Positions 16,742 through 24,989 of a DNA stretch of 64,000 nt are shown here, one piece after another; within the stretch, counting starts at the first letter, position 1, and every line of letters starts with the position of its first letter. Origin of the DNA: Streptomyces specialis (GTDB taxonomy: Bacteria; Actinomycetota; Actinomycetes; Streptomycetales; Streptomycetaceae). The notes under the pieces are model-generated. The model worked only from the letters and a program-made list of their open reading frames with translations, did no database searches and was not told the DNA's origin. Where the stretch lies: positions 236,222 to 300,221 of the forward strand of contig NZ_LN929838.1 in NCBI RefSeq assembly GCF_001493375.1. Direction: 5' to 3'. Made by a program: the position numbers and the translations under genes.

Positions 16742-17820
16742 CGCAGCATCCCCGCCCTGGCCGCGCGTCCCTGGCGTATCAGCCACAGGAAGCAGGGGGC
16801 ACCGACCACGGCGGTGACGATGCCGATCGGGATCTCGGTGGGCTCGGCGACGGTCCGGGCGAGCACGTCGGCGGCCATCAGGAACAGCGCGCCGCCCAGG
16901 ATGGTGACGGGCAGCATCCGGCGGTGGTCGGCTCCGACGAAAATGCGGGCGGCGTGCGGGACGACCAGCCCGACGAAGCCGATGCCACCGCTGACCGCCA
17001 CCACCGCCCCGGTCAGCAGGGAGGCGGCGATCACCAACTGTCCGCGCATGCGGTTGACGTTGACGCCCAGTGCCGTGGCGTTCTCGTCACCGACCAGCAG
17101 GGCGTTCAGCGCGCGGGCGTTCGCCAGGGCGTAGAGCGTGACGGCGGCGAGCGCGGCGGCGGGGACGGCGAGCTGGTCCATGGTGGCCGCGGGGACGCTG
17201 CCTAGCAGGAAGAACAGCACGCTGAAGACGTTCTGCGCCTCGGTGGTCAGCGTCAGGTAGCTCGTCACCGCGCTGAGCAGGGAGCCGAGGGCGACTCCGG
17301 CGAGGATCATGCGCGTCGGCGCGAGCACGCCGTGCTGCCGGGCCAGCAGGTAGACGGCGGCGGTCGCGCCGAGCGCGCCGAGGAACGCGGCGCCGCTGAG
17401 CGGGAGTCCGCCCACCGCGGCCGAGCCCAGCGTGATCACGGCGACGGCGCCGACGCCCGCCCCGGCGGAGACCCCCAGCACGTACGGCTCGGCCAGCGGG
17501 TTGCGCACCGCCGCCTGCATCAGCGCCCCGGCCAGCGCCAGCCCGGCCCCGGCCAGGCCGGCCAGCAGCGTGCGCGGCAACCGGAACTGCCACACGGCCT
17601 GGTCCTGGAGGCGGGTGATCGAACCGTCGCTCATCCAGGGCGCGTCGGGAACGAGGTGGCCGACGATGATGCGCACGGCGTCGACCGTCCCGACATCGGC
17701 CGGGCCGGTGGCGCCGGAGACGACGAGGACGGTCAGGATGGCGAACACGAGAGCGAGGTGCGCGCCGATCAACGCCCCGGCGGACCGGCGTCGCACCCGC
17801 TGTCTCGCGGCCTCTCTCAT
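16738..17820 (-). CDS. FecCD-family permease of metallophore importer
   Basis: A roughly 360-residue integral membrane protein with about ten hydrophobic segments. FecCD motifs are present: FRLPRTLLAGLAGAGLALAGALMQAAVRNPLAEPYVLGVS and GGIGFVGLVVPHAARIFVG. I give ATG 17820, but TTG 17829 has the best ribosome site (GGAGG 7 bases upstream). ATG 17853 would lie at the edge of the operator. First gene of the importer operon, with a Zur-like box directly upstream, so metal-regulated transcription is likely. Confidence 0.9.
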   Translation of the reverse strand: MREAARQRVRRRSAGALIGAHLALVFAILTVLVVSGATGPADVGTVDAVRIIVGHLVPDAPWMSDGSITRLQDQAVWQFRLPRTLLAGLAGAGLALAGALMQAAVRNPLAEPYVLGVSAGAGVGAVAVITLGSAAVGGLPLSGAAFLGALGATAAVYLLARQHGVLAPTRMILAGVALGSLLSAVTSYLTLTTEAQNVFSVLFFLLGSVPAATMDQLAVPAAALAAVTLYALANARALNALLVGDENATALGVNVNRMRGQLVIAASLLTGAVVAVSGGIGFVGLVVPHAARIFVGADHRRMLPVTILGGALFLMAADVLARTVAEPTEIPIGIVTAVVGAPCFLWLIRQGRAARAGMLR

Positions 17821-17854
17821 GGCGGACAACGGCACGCCTCCCCCAACACCCATG

Positions 17855-17869
17855 TGAAAACGGTTGTCG
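17855..17869. promoter_or_regulatory. Zur-like operator at the importer promoter
   Basis: TGAAAACGGTTGTCG forms a 7-1-7 imperfect palindrome (TGAAAAC / GTTGTCG), and the wider block ACGGTT-GTCGT-AACCGT is a perfect inverted repeat. It lies just upstream of the permease gene. Its good arm recurs at 6101 and 47577. A second weaker version (TGAAGACGATCACCG) occurs at 17917-17931. Fur/Zur family assignment is inferred from shape. Confidence 0.6.
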
Positions 17870-17974
17870 TAACCGTATCCACTTCGGGGACAGCGGGCAA
17901 CGGTCGCGCACCGATGTGAAGACGATCACCGGGCCGCCCGGGGCCGTACCACCCGACCGCCGCCGGGTGCCGCC

Positions 17975-18060
17975 TCACGCCATCCGCTCGCCCACCACCG
18001 CCTCGACGCCCCCTCCGCGCCCCGAACTCCCGCACCGGCCAGACGCATTGCGGTACGTTT
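17975..18060 (-). pseudogene. 3' remnant of a paralogue of the 477-794 gene
   Basis: Minus-strand sequence encodes PVREFGARRG then, after a frame change, VEAVVGERMA and stop, matching the C-terminus DVEAVVGERMR of the small protein at 477-794. DNA identity over about 70 bases is near 80%. The gene is cut at 18060 by poly-T and P7 adapter sequence, so its 5' part is missing here, probably because of misassembly rather than decay. Confidence 0.7.
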
Positions 18061-18065
18061 GTTTC

Positions 18066-18141
18066 TTTTTTTTTTCAAGCAGAGGCCGGCTTCCGTTTTT
18101 CCTGCCTTTCTCTTGGGCTCGGAGATGTTTATAAGAGCCAG
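18066..18141. other. Full-length degenerate Illumina P7/Nextera index adapter (assembly artefact)
   Basis: Ten T, then 18076-18099 matches the P7 oligo (CAAGCAGAAGACGGCATACG...) at 17 of 24 positions. 8 bases stand where an index belongs. 18108-18141 matches the Nextera read-2 adapter (GTCTCGTGGGCTCGGAGATG...) at 30 of 34. The 24+8+34 architecture is exactly that of an i7 adapter. Flanking sequence on the two sides is unrelated, so this marks a chimeric join. Confidence 0.95.
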
Positions 18142-18588
18142 GTCCCCGACACCGAACCGCGGCAACGAGCCGGTCAACGGGTCGTCGAGCCTGCCCGACC
18201 AGCCGCCCGGTGCCGCAGACCCGCCCCGGCACGAGCCCCGTGGAGACGCTCGGCCGGCACGGCCACCACCACTGACGCACCGTCCTCGACGCCACCGGCG
18301 GATCATTCCGCTTCCGGCCGGCGAACCCGCGCGCATCCCGGACGAGAGGCAGGCCGCCCGGCCTCGGACGGACGAGCCGATGGCGTGGGGTCGCGGCACG
18401 GCCGGTTCAGCGCCGCACGCGTTGCGGGCACCACCGGGCCTTGTCACGATACCCACGCATGCCCGATAAGCCCGATTCGCTTCGCCATGGCCGCTCGGGC
18501 GGAGGGCGAGGCGGTCCCGGGCGACGGAAAGCGGCCTCCTCGTCACGCCGGCGAAGTGAGCGCGACCCCAGGGAGCGAGGAGCTCGAT
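18142..18588. other. No convincing gene
   Basis: 447 bases between the adapter and the next gene. Several open frames exist but none shows a start site, conserved motif or coherent product; one plus-strand frame is Pro/Arg-rich and ends at 18469. It may hold the tail of a gene whose 5' part was lost at the adapter junction, plus the promoter of the 18589 gene. Confidence 0.5.
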
Positions 18589-19323
18589 ATGCCACCGGAA
18601 AAGAAGAAGCTCACGATGAACGTCGGCTCGAATTCCCGTCCGAGCGCACCCTACTGCGCGGTGCCGAAAGTCGGCGATCAGGAAGCCTCACGCCACCACG
18701 TCATTCCCTATCCGCGCCTGGGGGAATTCTGGAACACTTTGATTCTCCAGTCCCACTACAACGCGGAGATCACCCCTCTGACCGAAGCCATCAAAAAGAA
18801 TCTCGACTGCTACGGCACAAAGTTCAGCGATCTACAGCGGAGAGACCTCGGGGCCCTGCTCGACAAACTTCCCACCTATCAGCACGATCCCAGCGGTGAC
18901 CCACCGGGCACGGGTTCCGCCTGGGACGACTTCCAGGAGATCTACTGCTGGCTGCCGGGCAACCTCTTCGTCGGTCCGCCGGACGCATTGCGCAGCAACC
19001 CTCCTGGGAAGGGAGACATCGAGCCGAAGGCGTGCGAAGCGATCATCAGCGTGGAGAGGTACGACAAACTCAGGTCGACAGACCTCAACATGAGGGACTA
19101 CATCAGCGCACCCACCCAGGCGCGAGCACACACCATCATCACTGTGTTCAAGGAGACACTCGCCGGCGCTTTCGCCACGGTCACGCCCTACAATGCGGAC
19201 CAGTGGAAAAAGGTGAACGGCAAGTATGAGATCAGACCGCTCACGAGGAATATCGAGCCTCTCCCACCGGCAGCGAAGAAGCTCAAAGTGCGCGGGTACG
19301 TCGATCTGGAGATCGAGATCTGA
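18589..19323 (+). CDS. Unrecognised 244-residue protein
   Basis: The codon bias is milder and the GC lower than in neighbouring genes (many AAA, AAT, TTC codons), which suggests recent acquisition. Start ATG 18589 is preceded by GGGAGCGAGGAG. Near the N-terminus it has SRHHVIPYPRLGEFWNTLI. Paired His followed by an aromatic/Asn context recalls HNH/LHH-type nuclease toxins, but I do not see a complete motif. Residues 100-150 are acidic and Pro-rich; the C-terminus ends in VRGYVDLEIEI. No signal peptide. No immunity-like partner is evident downstream. Confidence 0.7.
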   Translation: MPPEKKKLTMNVGSNSRPSAPYCAVPKVGDQEASRHHVIPYPRLGEFWNTLILQSHYNAEITPLTEAIKKNLDCYGTKFSDLQRRDLGALLDKLPTYQHDPSGDPPGTGSAWDDFQEIYCWLPGNLFVGPPDALRSNPPGKGDIEPKACEAIISVERYDKLRSTDLNMRDYISAPTQARAHTIITVFKETLAGAFATVTPYNADQWKKVNGKYEIRPLTRNIEPLPPAAKKLKVRGYVDLEIEI

Positions 19324-19397
19324 CCCACGGGGACGGGAGCACCACGCCCGGACGGGGCACCACCATGCGCGCACGGCATCAGCTTCCCGTCCCGGCG

Positions 19398-21413
19398 TCA
19401 GCGCCGTGGCGCCCGCGGGAGGGGGAACTCCGCCCAGATGGTCTTCCCGTGGCGGACGTAGCGCGCGCCCCACCGGGAGGTGCTGGCGCCGACGAGCTGG
19501 AGGCCGCGCCCGTTCTCGCCGAGGAGGGAGGCGTGGCGTACGCGGGGGGTGGCCTCGCTGGCGTCGGAGACCTCGCACGTGAGGATGTCGGTGCGCAGCA
19601 GGCGGAGCTGGGCGGGCCCGGTGGCGTGGCGGATGACGTTGCCCATCAGTTCGCTGACGACCAGTTCGGCGCTCGCCACCAGATCCTCCAGGTCCCACGC
19701 GGCCAACTGTTCGCGGATGTGGTGCCGGGCGAGACGGGCGGCGGTCGGGTCGTCGGGCAGGTCCCAGCTGGCGACGTCCGCCGCGGGCAGGAGGTGGGTG
19801 CGCAGCGCCAGCAGAGCCGCGTCGTCCTCCTGCTCCCTGCCCGCCGGGAGCAGCGCGGCGGTGACCGCGTCGCAGAGCCGCTCCAGCCAGGCGGCCTCCG
19901 GGGCCCGGTCGTCCCGGCACCCCACCGCGGGCGGGGCCGGGGAGAGGGCCGCCTCGTTCAGCGCGGTGGCCAGGCGGCCCCGTCCCGCGTCGCGTTCCGC
20001 GCGGTGGGCGCGGGTCAGGCCGTCGGTCCACAGCGCCAGCAGCGTCCCCTCGGGCAGCGTCAGCTCGGTCGGCCGGTAGGGCTGCTGGGTCACGCCCAGG
20101 GGTGGCCCCGGGACGACGACGGGGAAGCGGACCGCGCCGTCCGGCGGGAGCACCGCGGGGGGCGGGTGACCGGCGCTGGCCAGGGCGCAGCAGCCGGTGA
20201 CGGGGTCGTAGACGGCGTACAGGCAGGTGGCGTACACCTCGTCGTCCAGGCCGGTGACGATGTCGTTCAGGCGGGCCAGCACTTCCTCGGGGGTCGGGTC
20301 GAGGGTGGTGAGGGTGGTGACGGCGGTGCGCAGCCGGCCCATCACCATGGCCGCGCGCTGCCCGTGCCCGAGGACGTCGCCGATGACGAGCGCCACCCGG
20401 CCGGAGGACAGCGGCAGGGTGTCGTACCAGTCGCCGCCCGCCTCGGAACGCTCGCCCGCCGGCCGGTAGCGGGCGGCGGCGGTGAGCGCGGGCAGGGCGG
20501 GCAGGACGCGTGGCAGCAGGTCCCGCTGGAAACGCTGGGCGCGTTCGTGCTCGGTGTCGTAGAGCCTGGCCCGTTCCAGGGCTTGCGCGATGAGGCCGTT
20601 GAGCGTGGTCAGCAGGCCCCGTTCCTCGTCCGAGAACGTCCGGGGCCGGTCGTAGGAGATCACGCAGGTGCCGACGAAGCGGCCGGAGGCGTTCAGCGGC
20701 AGGACGGCCCAGGAGTGCTTGCCCCCGGTCCTGGACAGGTCCAGGCCGCCGCTGAGCCGGTCCATCTCCGCCCGGGAGCCGATGAACTTCGGCTCCTCAC
20801 CGCCGAGCACGGCGAGCCGCTGCCTCCTGTCGGCCTCCGCCATGCGGCGGGGGAAGTCCGGCGGATAGCCCACGATGCCGACGAGTTCGGGCCCCTGTCC
20901 CCCGGTCACGTCCTCCAGCACCAGGCCGCTGGCCCCGAACGCCGGCAGGACGTGCTCGGCCGCCGCGTGCGCCACGTCCTGGCTGCTCAGCGCCTGGGCC
21001 AGAGCGCCGGTCAGGGCACCGATCAGCCGCGCCCGCTCCGACGCGTCCCGCTCGGCGCGCTGGTCCGCGGACAGCGGCGCCAGGTAGAGCGTGACGCAGT
21101 CGTCCACCGGGACCAGCCTGACCCGGTGTCCCGGCGGCAGGACCCGCCGGTCCAGCTCGAAGGTGGCCGGCTCCCGGACGGCGGCGACCGACGCGCACCG
21201 CGCCGGCAGACCGGCCTCGCGCAGCCGGGGCAACGCCTCCCACAGGACGCGTCCGGTCAGCGGAACGGGGTCCGGTCCCGCCAGGCGCCGGGCCGCCGGG
21301 TTGGCGTACCGCACCCGCCCGTCCCCGGCGCCGAGCACGATGACGGCGTCCGGGGTGGCCCGCAGCGCCCGCGAGACGGCCCGCTCCGCCGCGACGTCGT
21401 CGATGCCGTCCAT
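19398..21413 (-). CDS. PAS-GAF-PP2C(SpoIIE)-HATPase phosphatase/anti-sigma regulator
   Basis: A 671-residue multidomain regulator. Order: PAS (about 10-110, DAVIVLGAGDGRVRYANPAARRL), GAF (about 140-290), SpoIIE-type PP2C phosphatase (about 310-520, GGDWYDTLPLSSGRVALVIGDVLGHG; ALWTDGLTRAHR), and an RsbW-like HATPase (about 550-670, ELVVSELMGNVIRHA; GENGRGLQLV). Such proteins act in partner-switching control of sigma factors. ATG 21413 has AGGTGAAGG upstream; a GTG at 21452 would add 13 residues. Divergent from the LysR gene with 341 bases between. Confidence 0.92.
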   Translation of the reverse strand: MDGIDDVAAERAVSRALRATPDAVIVLGAGDGRVRYANPAARRLAGPDPVPLTGRVLWEALPRLREAGLPARCASVAAVREPATFELDRRVLPPGHRVRLVPVDDCVTLYLAPLSADQRAERDASERARLIGALTGALAQALSSQDVAHAAAEHVLPAFGASGLVLEDVTGGQGPELVGIVGYPPDFPRRMAEADRRQRLAVLGGEEPKFIGSRAEMDRLSGGLDLSRTGGKHSWAVLPLNASGRFVGTCVISYDRPRTFSDEERGLLTTLNGLIAQALERARLYDTEHERAQRFQRDLLPRVLPALPALTAAARYRPAGERSEAGGDWYDTLPLSSGRVALVIGDVLGHGQRAAMVMGRLRTAVTTLTTLDPTPEEVLARLNDIVTGLDDEVYATCLYAVYDPVTGCCALASAGHPPPAVLPPDGAVRFPVVVPGPPLGVTQQPYRPTELTLPEGTLLALWTDGLTRAHRAERDAGRGRLATALNEAALSPAPPAVGCRDDRAPEAAWLERLCDAVTAALLPAGREQEDDAALLALRTHLLPAADVASWDLPDDPTAARLARHHIREQLAAWDLEDLVASAELVVSELMGNVIRHATGPAQLRLLRTDILTCEVSDASEATPRVRHASLLGENGRGLQLVGASTSRWGARYVRHGKTIWAEFPLPRAPRR

Positions 21414-21754
21414 CACCTTCACCTGCGACTTCTGCGGACTCGGAGGGCACACGGCCGGGACGCGACCGCGCCCGGTTCCGTCACCCTAGCCACAGTCGGT
21501 CGCGCCCGCGCGACGTCCGGCGTCCGGCTGTCCGCTCGCGCCGGGGTCCGGCCGGGCCCATCGACCGCGGTGATACCCGCCATGCACGACGGTAGGGGTC
21601 CCGACCGTTCCCGGCGGAGTTCCCGGCTCGTTACAGTGCGTTCGTGACCACGGACGCCCCGGCGGGACCAGGCCCGGCCGCGCGCGCGGAGCGGATCCGG
21701 ACGGGCCGCGGGTTCCGGAAGGGCGGGCTCCGCCATGGACGGAAGTGGGCGTGA
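21414..21754. other. Divergent intergenic region
   Basis: 341 bases between the divergent phosphatase and LysR genes, presumed to hold both promoters. No coding potential stands out; I see no clear hairpin or operator palindrome that I would name. Confidence 0.5.
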
Positions 21755-22669
21755 ATGGACCGCGAGCAACTGCGCCGGCTCGACCTCAATCTCCTGCTGT
21801 CCTTCGACGCGCTGATCACCGAGCGGAGCGTCACCAGGGCGGCCGAGCGCATGTCCGTGGGGCAGCCGGCCATGAGCGCCTCCCTCTCCCGGCTGCGCAG
21901 GTTCTTCGACGATCCGCTGCTGGTCCGGGAAGGCGGCGGCCTCGTCCCGACCACCCGGGCCCTCCGGCTCGCCGGGCCGATCAAGGAGGCGCTGGACACC
22001 GTCGAGTCGACCATGCGCTCCATCCGCGCCTTCGACCCCAGGACCGACGACCGCACGTTCACCCTCATGGCGAGCGACTACGTCCTGCTGCTCCTGCTCG
22101 GCGGCCTGCTGGCCGAACTGGAAGAGGAGGCACCCGGCCTGCGCTTCACGGTCCGGCCGATCACCGCGGGCTTCCCCGAGCAGTTCCACCGTTCCCAGTT
22201 CGACCTCCTGCTCTATCCCGAGGAACTCGCCCCCGCGGGGTTCACGGCCCGGTCGAAGAGGCTGTTCACCGACCGCCTGGTGTGCGCCGTCGACCGCGAC
22301 CACCCGGACGTCGGGGACCACATGACCGAAGAACAGTTCCGCGCCCTGCCGTACGTGTCCTACGACGGGATGTCCCTGACGACGATCAGTGAGGTGCGGT
22401 TCCGCGAGCTGGGCATCGACCGCCCGGCCGAGATCCGCACCCAGAGCTTCGTCGTCCAGCCGCTCATGCTGCCCGGATCACGGCTCATGGCCCTGGTCCA
22501 CGAGCGGCTCGGCCGCTACTTCGCCGACCGGGCCGGCATCCGCCTGCTCGACCCGCCGTTCCCGCTCAGGCCGATGAGCGAGGCGATGTTCTGGTCTCCG
22601 AGCGCGGACGCCGACCCCGGTCACCGGTGGCTGCGGGAGCGGATCCTGCGCGCCGCCGAGGCGATGTGA
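21755..22669 (+). CDS. LysR-family activator (NodD/NahR-like) of a catabolic operon
   Basis: A 304-residue LysR protein. N-terminal helix-turn-helix: LDLNLLLSFDALITERSVTRAAERMSVGQPAMSASLSRLRRFFDDPLLVREGGGLVPT, the NodD/NahR/LinR pattern, a subgroup often sensing aromatic inducers. The C-terminal effector domain is complete. It precedes, on the same strand, six enzyme genes of an aromatic-type degradation operon, so it is the likely activator. Confidence 0.88.
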   Translation: MDREQLRRLDLNLLLSFDALITERSVTRAAERMSVGQPAMSASLSRLRRFFDDPLLVREGGGLVPTTRALRLAGPIKEALDTVESTMRSIRAFDPRTDDRTFTLMASDYVLLLLLGGLLAELEEEAPGLRFTVRPITAGFPEQFHRSQFDLLLYPEELAPAGFTARSKRLFTDRLVCAVDRDHPDVGDHMTEEQFRALPYVSYDGMSLTTISEVRFRELGIDRPAEIRTQSFVVQPLMLPGSRLMALVHERLGRYFADRAGIRLLDPPFPLRPMSEAMFWSPSADADPGHRWLRERILRAAEAM

Positions 22670-22883
22670 GCGCGTTCCCGGGACATCGACGCCGTTGATG
22701 TCCGCCATCGACAGTCGTCGCTAACGGGTGACGCGTCGATGCCGTTACCGTCCTACCAGCCGAAAGGGACCGCGAGGGAAACAGGAGACGACCCGCTCCT
22801 TTTCTCCGCGTGCCCGGCGAGCACCGCGTGCACGCACCCGTTCTTTCTGCCGATTCATGGACAGCGAATCGAAGTGGGGCCCC

Positions 22884-23810
22884 ATGACACAGACAACGAA
22901 GTCGCCGCTCACCCATGTCCGCCATGTGGCGCTCGCCGTTCCCGATTTCCGGGAAACGGTCGAGTTCTACCGGTCCGCCTGGGGCCTCGAAGTGGTGGAG
23001 AAGGACGCGGGCGTCGTCTTCTTCGGCACCCCCGCGCACCCCGAGCAGTACATCGTGCGGGTGCGCGAGGACGGCGACAAGCGCGTCGACCTGATCGCCT
23101 TCGCCGCGCAGGACGCCGCCGCCGTCGACGCCCTGGCCCAGCGGCTGGGCGCGGCGGGCGTGCGCCTGGTGACCGAGCCGGACCGCCTGGACACGCCCGG
23201 CGGCGGCTACGGCTTCCGGTTCTTCGACCCGGACGGCCGTCTCATCGAGGTCTCCAGCGATGTCGCGCAGCGGCGGGCCCGCGCGCTCGAACCGACCGAG
23301 TCGATTCCGCAGAAGCTCAGCCACGTCGTGATCAATTCACCCGAGGTCCGGGCCACCAAACGCTTCTACGAACAGCACCTGGGATTCCGCCTGTCCGACT
23401 GGCTGGAGGACAAGATGTGCTTCCTGCGCGTCCGGGAGGACCACCACATTCTCGCCATCGGCCAGGGCCCGCACACCTCGCTCAACCATGTGTCCTTCGA
23501 AATGCGCGGAATCGACGAATTCATGCGCGGAACCGGCCGGATGATCCGCCAGGGAAAACCGCCCGTGTGGGGTCCCGGCCGGCACGGCGCCGGCGACAAC
23601 ACGTTCTCCTACTTCACCGATCCGGTGGGCAACGTCGTGGAATACACCACCGAACTCCAGCGCATCGAGGACGAGGACTGGCAGCCGCGCACCTTCTCCA
23701 CGGCCCCCGAGGAGGCGGACCAGTGGGGCACCGCGGGCCCCTTCGAGGCGATGGTCCCGGCGATGCTCAACACCCCCGACCAGGGTCTGTGGACCCCGTC
23801 CCCGATCTAG
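22884..23810 (+). CDS. Two-domain VOC extradiol dioxygenase-like protein
   Basis: A 308-residue protein with two vicinal-oxygen-chelate repeats (HVRHVALAVPDFRETVEFYRSAWGLEVV; LSHVVINSPEVRATKRFYEQHLGFRL). Candidate metal ligands in the second domain are His of LSHVV, His of LNHVSFEM and Glu of NVVEYTTEL, the 2-His-1-Glu set of type I extradiol dioxygenases that open catechol-like rings. ATG 22884 is preferred (GTGGGG upstream); ATG 22857 is possible. The preceding 214 bases contain CATCGAC-type repeats (22686-22740) that could bind the LysR protein. Confidence 0.85.
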   Translation: MTQTTKSPLTHVRHVALAVPDFRETVEFYRSAWGLEVVEKDAGVVFFGTPAHPEQYIVRVREDGDKRVDLIAFAAQDAAAVDALAQRLGAAGVRLVTEPDRLDTPGGGYGFRFFDPDGRLIEVSSDVAQRRARALEPTESIPQKLSHVVINSPEVRATKRFYEQHLGFRLSDWLEDKMCFLRVREDHHILAIGQGPHTSLNHVSFEMRGIDEFMRGTGRMIRQGKPPVWGPGRHGAGDNTFSYFTDPVGNVVEYTTELQRIEDEDWQPRTFSTAPEEADQWGTAGPFEAMVPAMLNTPDQGLWTPSPI

Positions 23811-23835
23811 CCCGAGCCGGAAACGGAGTACCGAG

Positions 23836-24954
23836 ATGACAAGAGCTCTGATCGTCGGCGGCGGCATCGGCGGACTGGCCACGGCCCTGCTGCTCTCCCG
23901 CCAGGGCGTCGAGGTCGATCTGGTCGAGCGCCAGGACCGGGTCGAGGCCCTCGGCAGCGGCATCACCCTGATCGGCGCGGCGCTGCGCGCCCTCGACCGG
24001 CTCGGGGTGTACGAGGAGTGCGTCGCCAACGGCTTCGGCGTCACCGACTTCGAGACGTACGCGGCCGACGGCACCCTGGACAGCCGCTTCCCCCTGCCCT
24101 CCCCGGTGGGCTGCGACCAGCCCGGCCTGCTGGGCATGATGCGCCCCGTCCTGCACCGCGTCCTGCTGAACCGGGCGGCGGCGGAAGGCACCACGGTGCG
24201 CACCGCGACCGCCCCGGTCCGTTTCGAGCAGGACGCGGACCGGGTGACCGTCGGCTTCACCACCGGCGAGACCGGCGCCTACGACCTGGTGGTCGGCGCG
24301 GACGGGTTCCGGTCCACCGTCCGTGACATGGTCTTCGGCCCCGTGAAGCCCGATTTCCTGGGGCAGGGCATCCTGCGCGTGGTGCTGCCACGACCGGCCG
24401 AGGTGACGGCCGAGGTCCAGTTCCACACCGTCGGGGACGTCTTCATCGGGTTCACGCCGACCGCGGCCGACAGCATGTACATGTACATCACGTTCCCGGT
24501 CGAGAAGGGCTACCGCCCGGGCCGCGCGGAGCTGGTGGAGCTGGCCCGGGGGCGCGTCGCGCCCTTCGGCGGCATCGCCGCGCGCATCCGCGACGACATC
24601 AAGGCTCCGGAGCAGATCAACTACACCACCTTCGAGACCTTGCTGGTCCCGGCCCCCTGGCACCGCGGCCGGGTCGTCCTCATGGGGGACGCCGCCCACT
24701 GCCCGACCCCGCACCTGGGCGCCGGCGCGGCCATGTGCCTGGAGGACGCGATCGTGCTCGGCGAGTCCCTGGCCGCCACCCCCGTGCTCGGCGAGGCCCT
24801 GAGCGCCTACGGCGAACGCCGCCACCCGCGCTGCGCGTTCGTCGTCGACACCGGCAACCTCCTCAGCCACTGGCAGACCCACCCCGGCACGCCCGGCGCC
24901 GACCACCAGCGGGTGATCGCCGAGGCGTTCGAGAAGCTCGCCGGCCCGTTCTGA
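23836..24954 (+). CDS. FAD-dependent aromatic monooxygenase (class A, PHBH-like)
   Basis: A 372-residue flavoprotein hydroxylase. Motifs: dinucleotide-binding GGGIGGLATALLLSRQGVEVDLVER, the DG motif VVGADGFRSTVR, and GD motif RVVLMGDAAHCPTPHLGAGAAMCLEDA. Such enzymes hydroxylate aromatic rings with NAD(P)H and O2, often just before ring cleavage. It follows the dioxygenase by 25 bases in the same operon, which fits hydroxylation then extradiol cleavage. Substrate unknown. Confidence 0.9.
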   Translation: MTRALIVGGGIGGLATALLLSRQGVEVDLVERQDRVEALGSGITLIGAALRALDRLGVYEECVANGFGVTDFETYAADGTLDSRFPLPSPVGCDQPGLLGMMRPVLHRVLLNRAAAEGTTVRTATAPVRFEQDADRVTVGFTTGETGAYDLVVGADGFRSTVRDMVFGPVKPDFLGQGILRVVLPRPAEVTAEVQFHTVGDVFIGFTPTAADSMYMYITFPVEKGYRPGRAELVELARGRVAPFGGIAARIRDDIKAPEQINYTTFETLLVPAPWHRGRVVLMGDAAHCPTPHLGAGAAMCLEDAIVLGESLAATPVLGEALSAYGERRHPRCAFVVDTGNLLSHWQTHPGTPGADHQRVIAEAFEKLAGPF

Positions 24955-24989
24955 CGGCTCGCCGGCCCGTTCCGATGGAAGGCACCACG

